Assembly (NCBI GenBank): GCA_964424545.1
Contig: CAYRJN010000015.1
Location: 1 to 32,796, forward strand
DNA from: JAUVIB01 sp964424545
GTDB lineage: Bacteria > Calditrichota > Calditrichia > Calditrichales > Calditrichaceae
Length of the DNA stretch: 32,796 nucleotides
Direction of reading: 5' to 3'
The notes below the pieces were generated by a model. The model had not been told where the DNA came from. It ran no database searches and saw only the letters and a list, made by a program, of their open reading frames with translations. A program made the position numbers and the translations under genes. This document shows, piece after piece, positions 24,802 to 32,783 of this stretch; the first letter of the stretch is position 1, and every line of letters starts with the position of its first letter.

Positions 24802-24878
24802 TGGCAACTCAATAATAGGCGACTTTCTTATCATTAACCACTTTGCCGAGCTATGAACTTAAAGCAACGGTTACAACC

Positions 24879-25418
24879 TTATTCATCGTTTAGTTTTTCG
24901 ATATTCTTTCCGCCTATACCGGAAAGGAGCTCCTCTATTGCGGTTATATCGATATTATTATCATCCATTTCAATGCTTACAAAAAAACCATTATCGGTAA
25001 CTTTCTTAAAATTCTCGGAATTAAACAACGGATGGTTATATCGCGGCAGTTTATTTAGAGCCAACATACCGAGAAGCGCCGCGCCGGCAGAGCTTAATAC
25101 CATCACAGCAAAAGCTACCGGTCCGTATGCCTGATAACTTAACAGCGGTTTACCGGCAATAACTAAAGGATAGGCATAAACGCTTGTCCACGCTTCCAAT
25201 AAAAAACCAAGGGTAACGGCAATAAAAGCCACAGTTCCCACAATCCATCCCAGATTTGATCGTTTTTCGCCCATGGCTTTATCCATACCGTGAATGGGAA
25301 ACGGCGAATGACAATCATAATTTTTATATCCTGCTTCTTTTAATCTTTCAGCGGCATGCAATAGTTCTTTCGGCCCCTTAAATTCGGCAAGAACGGCGGC
25401 AATTTTTTTATCGCTCAT
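24879..25418 (-). CDS. actD: alternative complex III subunit ActD (DUF3341)
   Basis: ActD is a small membrane subunit of ACIII with a cytoplasmic ferredoxin-like N-terminal part and two membrane helices (here about 58-77 and 99-120). The 179-residue protein has the DUF3341 pattern: AVLAEFKGPKELLHAAERLKEAGY, then YDCHSPFPIHGMD (34-46), and the C-terminal LPRYNHPLF. The start is taken as the ATG at 25418, with GGAG six bases upstream; frames from 25451 and 25424 are also open. It overlaps the actC end by 11 bases. Confidence 0.92.
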   Translation of the reverse strand: MSDKKIAAVLAEFKGPKELLHAAERLKEAGYKNYDCHSPFPIHGMDKAMGEKRSNLGWIVGTVAFIAVTLGFLLEAWTSVYAYPLVIAGKPLLSYQAYGPVAFAVMVLSSAGAALLGMLALNKLPRYNHPLFNSENFKKVTDNGFFVSIEMDDNNIDITAIEELLSGIGGKNIEKLNDE

Positions 25419-26826
25419 CTTCATCTCCCGTATTGTTTTGACTATCGCCATGATAATGAGGATCGGCTTCGGGCAGGACGGCCTTAACTTCAGTCATGGA
25501 TATCATCGGCAAATAACGAATAAAGAGCAAAAATAGGGTAAAGAACAAACCGAACGATCCGATTAGCATACTAACATCCCAAAAAGTCGGACTGAAATAA
25601 TCCCAGCTTGAGGGCAAAAAATCGTTAGCTAGAGAGGTTACTGTAATAACAAAGCGCTCGAACCACATACCGATATTTACGAAAATAGTTACAATAAAAA
25701 GAACGGGAATACTGGAACGTGCTTTTTTCGACCAAAACACCTGAGGAATCAAAACATTACAGGTAATCATAATCCAGTAGGCCCATGAATACTGCCCAAA
25801 AGCTCTGTTGATAAAAGTAAAGGATTCATAATCATTGCCGCTGTACCATGAGATAAAAAATTCCATGGCATAGGCATAACCCACCATCATACCGGTAACC
25901 ATAATAATTTTGGCCATTTTATCAAAATGCGACATGGTAATGATATTCTCAAGATGGTATACCTTGCGCGCAATAATAGCGAGAGTCATCACCATAGCGA
26001 AGCCGGAAAAGATAGCGCCTGCCACAAAATAGGGCGGAAAAATCGTCGTATGCCATCCCGGTAATTGTGAAGTAGCAAAATCGGTGCTCACCACGCTGTG
26101 TACTGAAAGAACCAACGGCGTGGACAACCCGGCAAGCAGCAAATAGGCCAATTCATAATGTTTCCATTGTTTATTGCCACCGCGCCAACCGAGCGCAAAA
26201 ATACCGAGGGTTATTTTTTTAAATTTATTGGTTGCTCTGTCGCGTAATGTAGCCAAATCGGGAATTAAACCCGTATACCAAAACATAAAAGACACGGTAA
26301 AGTAAGTGCCTACGGCAAAAATATCCCACAACAAAGGACTGCGGAAATTAGGCCACATACCCATTTGGTTCGGTATGGGAAACATAAAATAGGCCACCCA
26401 GATACGACCGATATGAATGCCCGGAAACACCAGCGCGCAGATTACGGCAAAAATAGTCATCGCTTCAGCAAAACGGTTGATGGAAGTGCGCCAGCGCTGT
26501 CTAAAAATAAATAATACGGCGGAAATCAGCGTACCGGCATGGCCGATACCGACCCAAAACACGAAATTAACAATCGCCCAACCCCAGCCCACGGGAATAT
26601 TAAGCCCCCAAATACCGGTGCCTTCCCAAGCCAACCAACCGATTGACCCTATTAAAACAAGCATTAGAGAGAAAGCAATGCCGAATAAAATCGTCCACCC
26701 CGAAGGCGGTTTTCTTTCCGTAATCGAGCTTATACTCTCCGTAATACTATGAAATGATTGCCCTCCAAGTATCAGGGGCGGCTCAATTGCTTGAGCCAAA
26801 TCAGTAGTCTTCGTTAAGTTACTCAC
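25408..26826 (-). CDS. actC: alternative complex III membrane subunit ActC
   Basis: The 472-residue NrfD/PsrC-like protein has about ten membrane segments and forms the main quinol-binding subunit with ActB and ActF. The family pattern is clear in GWGWAIVNFVFWVGIGHAGTLISA, RTSINRFAEAMTIFAVICALVFPGIHIGR and VLSVHSVVSTDFATSQLPGWHTTIFPPYFVAGAIFSG. The length is typical. It starts at a GTG (26826) shortly after GAGAGG, 23 bases after the actB stop. Order and size agree with the conserved actABCDEF layout. Confidence 0.94.
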   Translation of the reverse strand: MSNLTKTTDLAQAIEPPLILGGQSFHSITESISSITERKPPSGWTILFGIAFSLMLVLIGSIGWLAWEGTGIWGLNIPVGWGWAIVNFVFWVGIGHAGTLISAVLFIFRQRWRTSINRFAEAMTIFAVICALVFPGIHIGRIWVAYFMFPIPNQMGMWPNFRSPLLWDIFAVGTYFTVSFMFWYTGLIPDLATLRDRATNKFKKITLGIFALGWRGGNKQWKHYELAYLLLAGLSTPLVLSVHSVVSTDFATSQLPGWHTTIFPPYFVAGAIFSGFAMVMTLAIIARKVYHLENIITMSHFDKMAKIIMVTGMMVGYAYAMEFFISWYSGNDYESFTFINRAFGQYSWAYWIMITCNVLIPQVFWSKKARSSIPVLFIVTIFVNIGMWFERFVITVTSLANDFLPSSWDYFSPTFWDVSMLIGSFGLFFTLFLLFIRYLPMISMTEVKAVLPEADPHYHGDSQNNTGDEDER

Positions 26827-26849
26827 AGGCCTCTCTTTACTTTTTTTAG

Positions 26850-29831
26850 TTAACTGATATTATCAATTTTTTCTATCTCAGGATTAGGATTTCTAAGCTT
26901 TGCCAAATACGTTGTACGCGGTTTAAGATTCAGTTCCCCGAGCATTGCATAATCGCGATTCCGCTCTTTTACCTTGGCCACGCGGCTGTTCTTGTCAAGA
27001 ATATTTCCAAATACAATGGCGTCGGCCGGACAACTTTGCTGACATGCGGTTACAATATCGCCGTCTTTTAGGTCAACACCGCTATTTTGACTATTAATTC
27101 GCGCTTCTTCAATGCGCTGCGTACAATAAGTACATTTTTCCATCACCCCGCGCGCCCTTACGGTTACATCGGGATTCTGCGCCAGCTTTATAATTTCAGG
27201 ATAATCCTTCGTATAATTGAAGAAATTAAAGCGTCTGACTTTATAAGGACAATTATTGGAACAATAACGCGTACCGATACAACGATTATAGGTCATTACA
27301 TTCAAACCTTCTTCGTTATGAGAAGTGGCGGCAACCGGACATACACCCTCGCAAGGAGCCATTTCACATTGCTGACAAGCTACAGGCTGATAGACCATTT
27401 CAGGATCGTTTATATCGCCGGAAAAATAACGATCGAGACGAATCCAATGCATCTCTCTGCCTTTTGAAACTTGCTCTTTACCGACTACCGGTATGTTGTT
27501 TTCACTCTGACAGGCGATTACACAGGCATTACATCCGCTGCAAGCATTAAGATCAATACTCATTCCCCATTGATATCCCTCGTCATATTTCGGCTCTTCC
27601 CATAATGATTTTAGAGGAGGATGCTCTACCATCTCCGGAGCAAAGTCGGGGTGTTCGCGATAATGTTCAAGCGTAGCCTCCCGTAACAAGGGCCGTCCTT
27701 CAAGACTCCAGTGATCCTGCGTGTTGGCAAGGAGATAGGTCTCTCCCGTTTTTACAATAGAAGCGCCGATTTCATACCATAAATTTGTTGACATACGTAA
27801 ACGATAGGCGTTAAAACCGACGCCATTGCCCACGCGACCGGCTTTTGTTCTGCCGTAACCCAAATCAAGCGTCAAACAGTTATCGGCCTGACCCGGCAAA
27901 ATGAATGCGGGCGCTTTTATCTGGCGTCCATTCACCGCGAGGTAGACCAAATCCCCTGTTTTAACTTTAAAATCTTCCGCTGTTTTCGGGCTAATCAGAA
28001 TCATATTATCCCAAGCGACCTTGGTAACGGGATGGGGAAATTCCTGCAACCAACCGTTATTGGCGTAACGCCCGTCAAAAAGAGCGTAAGATTCGCTGAA
28101 AACCACCTCCATTTTATCAGGTGTAATTTCTTGCGGTTTTGGTCCAAACTCTTTCACCGCCTTGTTTATTTTATCCGAATCCAATGATAGAGCAACAGGC
28201 GTAAACGCGGTGTTTTCTAATAATCCGTCATGCAATACCCGTCGCCACTGGTTTTCAAAATCATTTTTTGATAACAAAGCGCCCCAAGTCTGCCGCACTT
28301 CATCATACGCCTTAAGATTTTTACCCTTAACAATCAGCGAAAGCATCTCTATAACGGAAGAACCGCCGTACAAGGGTTCTATTAACGGCTGCACAACGCT
28401 AAGCGTACCGTCTTCCGCACGCACATCGCCCCAAGACTCAAGGAAATGAAGCTCGGGAATATGCCAAGTCGCCTTCGAAGACGTTTCATCCACATGAGCG
28501 CTCAAATGAATGGTTTTTTCCACATTGTTCATCGCGGCGCTAAAATTTATATCGCCAGGAGAATTATAAACGGGATTTCCCCCAAGAATTATCAAAGTTG
28601 CAATTTTCTTATCATCAATTTTTTTTATAAGCGCTTTAAATTCATTCGCCGAAGGAAGGACAGCATCTTTAATATTTACAAAAGAGACCGTTTCGGAAAT
28701 ATTGCCAAGCGCCTCATTAATCGAAAGAGCCAAGGCGTGAACGGCAGCCGCTTGGCGTTTACCCACAACGATAAGAGATTTGCCTTTATTAGCCAAAAGG
28801 TCGCGAGCAAGAGCAGCCATCCACTTTTCATTAAACTTTGCGCTGCATTTCCCAGGGAGCGATAAATTAAGCCCCTGATCCTGCAAAATATTACCAAGCT
28901 TAAGCAAAAAGGCGGGGATCTTTGTCGCCGGCAGCCTTAAACGATGATCGGCCATACCACCGGTTACCGTAAACGATGGTTCGACAACATAAAGGCGGTT
29001 CATAGAATCATGCTCGCTCTCCACACGCCGTCCTTTTGCAAATTGATTGGTTGCCGCTATCACGCCATCTTCAGTTCCCAGAAAATCAGAATCAATTGAT
29101 ACGATGACATTTGCATTGTCATAGCGATAGACCGGACGCACTCGTTTTCCGCTTGCAATTTCCGCACCGCGCAAAATATTTTCATTACTCACCGGTTCAT
29201 AAGCAACCCACACTGCTTTAGGAAATTTTTCTTTAAACTCGTTATATAATCTAAATTGCGTAGGCGACGAAAATGATCCGGCCAAAACCGCAAGGCCTTC
29301 ACCGCCGTTTGTAGAAAGCTCTTCATATTTCTTTTCCCAAAAAGAAACAAAATGCTTCCATTTAGCCTTACGCCCGCCTTTCAATACCGTTTGCGAACGA
29401 TCGGGGTCATACAAATTGAGAATTTCAGCCTGCATCCGCGCCGTTGATTTACCGAATGTAACAGGATGCTTACTATTGCCTTCTATTTTTGTCGGCCGTC
29501 CCTCGTGACTTTCCACAACGACTCCCAGACCGCCGGAAGGCATGGGAATGCTTGTAGCATAATATTTAGGAACGCCGGGAATAATCTCTTCCGGCGCCTT
29601 AACATAAGGAACTATTTTTTCGACAGGACGACGACATCCGGCTAGCCCCGCTAAGGCAATAGAGGCGCCCATCAGAGTTAAAAATTTACGCCGTGAAAAA
29701 TCCCCGCCGAGCTCGGATGCATTTTCCGGAAACTCTCGGTGCAAAAATTCACGAAATTCTGGCGTATCAGCCAATTGATCCAAACTGCGCCAATACTCTT
29801 TACCAATACTATTCTTTTTTGATTTTTTCAT
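26850..29831 (-). CDS. actB: alternative complex III large subunit ActB (molybdopterin-oxidoreductase-like fused to Fe-S protein)
   Basis: This 993-residue protein carries a twin-arginine signal (SRRKFLTLMGAS, about 46-57) and a possible lipid-site cysteine (LAGC, about 63-66), so it is exported folded. The N-terminal two-thirds resemble a molybdopterin oxidoreductase chain, although ACIII members are known to lack the cofactor. The C-terminal part holds the iron-sulfur cysteines: C764, C767, C770, C774, then CQQCEMAPCEGVCP, CIGTRYCSNNCP and CTYC...CQQSCP. These fit three [4Fe-4S] and one [3Fe-4S] cluster in the family. It starts at the ATG at 29831, overlapping the actA stop (ATGA). An open frame extends six codons further upstream. 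Confidence 0.95.
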   Translation of the reverse strand: MKKSKKNSIGKEYWRSLDQLADTPEFREFLHREFPENASELGGDFSRRKFLTLMGASIALAGLAGCRRPVEKIVPYVKAPEEIIPGVPKYYATSIPMPSGGLGVVVESHEGRPTKIEGNSKHPVTFGKSTARMQAEILNLYDPDRSQTVLKGGRKAKWKHFVSFWEKKYEELSTNGGEGLAVLAGSFSSPTQFRLYNEFKEKFPKAVWVAYEPVSNENILRGAEIASGKRVRPVYRYDNANVIVSIDSDFLGTEDGVIAATNQFAKGRRVESEHDSMNRLYVVEPSFTVTGGMADHRLRLPATKIPAFLLKLGNILQDQGLNLSLPGKCSAKFNEKWMAALARDLLANKGKSLIVVGKRQAAAVHALALSINEALGNISETVSFVNIKDAVLPSANEFKALIKKIDDKKIATLIILGGNPVYNSPGDINFSAAMNNVEKTIHLSAHVDETSSKATWHIPELHFLESWGDVRAEDGTLSVVQPLIEPLYGGSSVIEMLSLIVKGKNLKAYDEVRQTWGALLSKNDFENQWRRVLHDGLLENTAFTPVALSLDSDKINKAVKEFGPKPQEITPDKMEVVFSESYALFDGRYANNGWLQEFPHPVTKVAWDNMILISPKTAEDFKVKTGDLVYLAVNGRQIKAPAFILPGQADNCLTLDLGYGRTKAGRVGNGVGFNAYRLRMSTNLWYEIGASIVKTGETYLLANTQDHWSLEGRPLLREATLEHYREHPDFAPEMVEHPPLKSLWEEPKYDEGYQWGMSIDLNACSGCNACVIACQSENNIPVVGKEQVSKGREMHWIRLDRYFSGDINDPEMVYQPVACQQCEMAPCEGVCPVAATSHNEEGLNVMTYNRCIGTRYCSNNCPYKVRRFNFFNYTKDYPEIIKLAQNPDVTVRARGVMEKCTYCTQRIEEARINSQNSGVDLKDGDIVTACQQSCPADAIVFGNILDKNSRVAKVKERNRDYAMLGELNLKPRTTYLAKLRNPNPEIEKIDNIS

Positions 29832-30478
29832 CGGTGGCATCCTGTGCAACTTTCTACGGGAGCGTTTATATGTTTTTCGTTTATAATTTTATTTGCAAAT
29901 TCCTGCTGATTATGAGCGGGTTTCCAATTCATCATGGTTATCTCGTTGCGAGGCCTTAGATTGGGAGCGGGATTACGATGACAATCCAAGCACCATTCCA
30001 TATTGAGAGGTTTATCCTGATGCACAACATCCATAGAAGCAATATTGCCGTGACAGCTTTCACAGCCTACGCCGGCATTAATATGCGCGCTATGGTTAAA
30101 ATAGACATATTGCGGGAGTTTATGGATTCTTACCCATTCGATCGGCTTACCGCTTGTCCAGCTTTCTCTGACAAGCTTCAGTTTTTCGCTTTCGGCTGCC
30201 ACCATCGTATGACAATTCATGCAAATTTGTGTGGGAGGGACGCTGGCCACACTGGATTTTTCTACGGCAACGTGGCAATAGCGGCAATCCATCCCCAACT
30301 CGCCTGCGTGAATTTTATGACTATAATCCACCGGTTGCTTTGGCATATACCCCACATCGATATATTTAGGCGATCCGTAATACCAGACCAAACCGACAAC
30401 GGCAACGACGGAAATTACGACAAGGACAGCGACTATAATTGGAAGTTTGTTTGCCCATTTGGGAAAAATTTGAGACAA
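29828..30478 (-). CDS. actA: alternative complex III pentahaem cytochrome c ActA
   Basis: ActA brings electrons from the Fe-S clusters of ActB to ActE. The 216-residue protein has one N-terminal membrane helix (about 13-34) and five CxxCH sites: 65-69, 86-90, 139-143, 163-167 and 211-215. Five haems and about 220 residues are normal for ActA. The start is a TTG at 30478, preceded by AGGGGG seven bases upstream. It is the first gene of the act operon and overlaps actB by four bases. A good promoter lies upstream. Confidence 0.94.
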   Translation of the reverse strand: MSQIFPKWANKLPIIVAVLVVISVVAVVGLVWYYGSPKYIDVGYMPKQPVDYSHKIHAGELGMDCRYCHVAVEKSSVASVPPTQICMNCHTMVAAESEKLKLVRESWTSGKPIEWVRIHKLPQYVYFNHSAHINAGVGCESCHGNIASMDVVHQDKPLNMEWCLDCHRNPAPNLRPRNEITMMNWKPAHNQQEFANKIINEKHINAPVESCTGCHR

Positions 30479-30542
30479 GGTACAGCCCCCTTATTTTTAT
30501 GAACAATCCTAAAAACAAAAGTCAACTTTGGATTATTCCCGA

Positions 30543-30571
30543 ATTATAGAAAAAATTTATAATTTTGTGAA
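30543..30571 (-). promoter_or_regulatory. strong candidate promoter of the respiratory operon
   Basis: On the minus strand TTCACA (30571-30566, five of six) lies exactly 17 bases from TATAAT (30548-30543, a perfect -10 box). Transcription would start near 30536, about 58 bases before the actA TTG. A second, weaker TTGACT (30525-30520) with CATAAA lies downstream. The whole 320-base gene-free stretch 30479-30798 holds this promoter, two dyad sequences further upstream and the end of the pfkA transcript. Confidence 0.6.
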
Positions 30572-30654
30572 ATAATTAAAAAAACACTTACATAAGCACA
30601 TAAAAGCTTTCTATCACAGCAAAAGAAAGTAATTCTTAATCCGTTCGATAAACC

Positions 30655-30701
30655 TATATGCTATCATATAAAATGGAACAAACTGTTACTGATATCAATA
30701 A
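30655..30701. promoter_or_regulatory. two dyad sequences upstream of the actA promoter
   Basis: TATATG (30655-30660) and CATATA (30665-30670) form a perfect inverted pair with a four-base spacer. About 15 bases away, 30686-30701 is a 16-base near-palindrome centred on TGATATCA with one mismatched pair. Both lie 85-130 bases upstream of the -35 box. They could be regulator-binding sites, but AT-rich DNA makes such dyads by chance, and no known box was matched. Confidence 0.35.
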
Positions 30702-30733
30702 TAAATAACAACTATTAAATTCATATTGGCAGG

Positions 30734-30766
30734 AAAATCCCCACCGTAATTTAAGAAGACGGGGAT
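30734..30766 (-). terminator. possible terminator after pfkA
   Basis: On the minus strand ATCCCC (30766-30761) can pair with GGGGAT (30742-30737), with a few T after it. The loop is long and the T run short, so it is a weak candidate that nevertheless sits about 33 bases after the pfkA stop. Confidence 0.35.
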
Positions 30767-30798
30767 ATTAAAGTCAAGGTGAGATTGTCTGTTTTTGC

Positions 30799-32127
30799 TT
30801 ATTTAACCGATTTTTTAGTAGAACTTCCTTTTTCCTGAAGCGCTTCGCCGTCTTTTCCGGCCAAACTAACCTCGGATTCTTTAACAATATATTCAAATTG
30901 TTTACGGAATTCATCCAGCGATATTCCGCATGTGGCAGCGTATTTAGCCAGTTCGTGAGCGTCTTCAAAATCATCGCAATTCAAGCGAATCATATATTTT
31001 TGCGCAACCGCATAACTTTCCGATTTTATATCGACCATACGAATCTGCATCCGTTTGGTTTTGGGATCGATTATATTTTTAAAATACATAGGTACAAAGT
31101 GGCCGTCCTGCATTGAGATCAGCGCTCCGCTGCCGCCCTCGTGTAAAAATTTCGCCGCCATAAAGCCCAAATCACGGCAATATTCCATATCAAACGGAAT
31201 AGGATCCGCGCATCTTAATTCATAACCGATATTTTTTGCAACCACCGTTATTTTTATCCCAAACTCACTAAGCCGGTTCTGTACCGCCTGCTTAAGGATA
31301 TCACCAAAACTTATTTCAGCAAGACGGATGTTATCATGGGCGTCTCTTTCCGTATTAACGATTTTTTCAAAATCTTTGGGATCAAGTTTTTCCAACAATC
31401 CTTCCGCAATAATGGCCACACCGTCCAACCGACCATAACTGAGACGCTTAATCATGGCGCCTACAAGTATATCCACCAATTGTCTGAACTTTATTTTTTT
31501 ATCGCCAAATTCCTCGGGTATCATGGTCAAGGTAGCGCCGGCCGACTTACCGATACCGAGCGCCAAATGTCCTGCTTTTCGCCCCATGGTTACCACAAAA
31601 TACCAACGCGAAGTCGTACGGGCGTCGGTCATGATGTTTTTAACAATCTCAACGCCGAGATGACGCGCTGTCTGAAAGCCGAAAGTGCTTATTGTACCGG
31701 GCAGGCTTAAGTCATTATCAATTGTTTTGGGAACGTGGGCCACACGTACCCGCCCGTCGGCAACCTGAGCAACCTTATAAGCAGAATAAGCGGTATCGTC
31801 CCCGCCGATTGTAATTAATTGGTTTACATTTAATCGCAGTAAAGATGTAACCGTATTTTCAAGATGTTTGGGATTTTTAGTGGGATTATCCCTGGCAATT
31901 CCGATATAAGATCCGCCACGGAAATGGATGCGGCTGACGCCGTCAATCGTCAAGGGCACTACGTGCGAAATATCGCCCTGCATAATCCAATGAAAACCGT
32001 CTTTTATTCCAATTACTTCCGAACCAGAAAGTATCGATCTTATTGTTGCCGCTCCGATCACACTATTTATACCCGGCGCCGGTCCGCCCGCCACCAGGAT
32101 AGCCGTACGTTTACGAATCATGGACAT
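30799..32127 (-). CDS. pfkA: 6-phosphofructokinase, probably pyrophosphate-dependent
   Basis: The enzyme phosphorylates fructose 6-phosphate in glycolysis. The 442-residue protein (ATG at 32127, with GGGAG five bases upstream; an ATG four codons earlier lacks this site) has the group A PFK motifs. It carries GGDD (108-111) and PKTIDND (133-139). ATP-dependent enzymes have GGDG and PGTIDND at these places. The Asp and Lys pair is the established mark of PPi-dependent enzymes, which work reversibly. The MGRKAGHLAL segment is also present. It is longer than classical bacterial PFK (about 320), as are related PPi enzymes. It is monocistronic as far as I can see. Confidence 0.92.
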   Translation of the reverse strand: MSMIRKRTAILVAGGPAPGINSVIGAATIRSILSGSEVIGIKDGFHWIMQGDISHVVPLTIDGVSRIHFRGGSYIGIARDNPTKNPKHLENTVTSLLRLNVNQLITIGGDDTAYSAYKVAQVADGRVRVAHVPKTIDNDLSLPGTISTFGFQTARHLGVEIVKNIMTDARTTSRWYFVVTMGRKAGHLALGIGKSAGATLTMIPEEFGDKKIKFRQLVDILVGAMIKRLSYGRLDGVAIIAEGLLEKLDPKDFEKIVNTERDAHDNIRLAEISFGDILKQAVQNRLSEFGIKITVVAKNIGYELRCADPIPFDMEYCRDLGFMAAKFLHEGGSGALISMQDGHFVPMYFKNIIDPKTKRMQIRMVDIKSESYAVAQKYMIRLNCDDFEDAHELAKYAATCGISLDEFRKQFEYIVKESEVSLAGKDGEALQEKGSSTKKSVK

Positions 32128-32175
32128 TTTGACTCCCATCGTTTTAAGTTCAACCGTTAATTATTTGTTTAATAA

Positions 32176-32215
32176 TTTGCGCACAAATATAGTGTCTTGC
32201 CGCGCATTGCGCAAA
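32176..32215 (-). promoter_or_regulatory. pfkA promoter framed by an inverted repeat
   Basis: On the minus strand TTGCGC (32214-32209) lies 17 bases from TATATT (32191-32186, five of six), with a start near 32180 and a leader of about 53 bases. The plus-strand words TTTGCGCA (32176-32183) and TGCGCAAA (32208-32215) are a perfect eight-base inverted pair with centres 32 bases apart. One arm overlaps the -35 box and the other lies at the transcription start. This is the layout of an operator, though no regulator can be named. Confidence 0.5.
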
Positions 32216-32739
32216 CTTTATTTACTTGGGGACTTGTGATTGACCAATATTGCTATTTATTCGAATCGGGATAGAGAATTTTCGTTAAAATTTCAGAATT
32301 TCTAAGTTCGGATTCATTGTCGTTTTCTATGCCATCCTTTTAATCTATTCTTGCTTTAATTTTGATACGTCGAAGCAACGCCGTTTCTGTTCTTGAATGT
32401 CTTCCATGTGAATCTGCACTGTTAATATTCGGCACTCCGGTGTTTTGCGTATCACTTGACCGTATTCGGAAACGCTTCTATCAAAAAATTAGAATAAAGA
32501 TGCAAAAGTACGAAACAGCATTTCTCAAAATACTTTTCCTAACAGCCGACAGCTACAAAAATTGCCATATTAAGGGGTTGTTATTATAGTAGTTATAGCA
32601 CAGCCAAATAATACGGCATAATAATTGTGATGAATCATTTCGATGATACCATAAGTTAAAAATGTGCCGGAATGAAACATAAACTTTTCTTATAGGCCAT
32701 ATATTCCGCTTAATTATAAATGAATTATGTATTTTGCCA
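32216..32739. other. non-coding stretch, nothing recognised
   Basis: From the pfkA promoter to the next gene there are over 500 bases with no credible gene on either strand. A 75-codon open frame at 32362-32589 has no ribosome binding site, no recognisable protein pattern and unusual composition. About 32366-32480 is richer in GC than the flanks. I could not fold it into a tRNA, tmRNA or other named RNA by eye. Confidence 0.5.
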
Positions 32740-32745
32740 TATAAT
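32740..32745 (+). promoter_or_regulatory. possible -10 box for the plus-strand gene at the right edge
   Basis: A perfect TATAAT lies 38 bases before the ATG at 32784. No convincing -35 box is found 16-18 bases upstream, and such words are common in AT-rich DNA, so support is weak. Confidence 0.3.
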
Positions 32746-32783
32746 TATTAATTTACAAAACAAACATTAAAAGGAGAATCACA

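Noticed and set aside
32362..32589. 75-codon plus-strand open frame before the last gene
   Set aside because: No ribosome binding site, no recognisable protein pattern, composition unlike the real genes.
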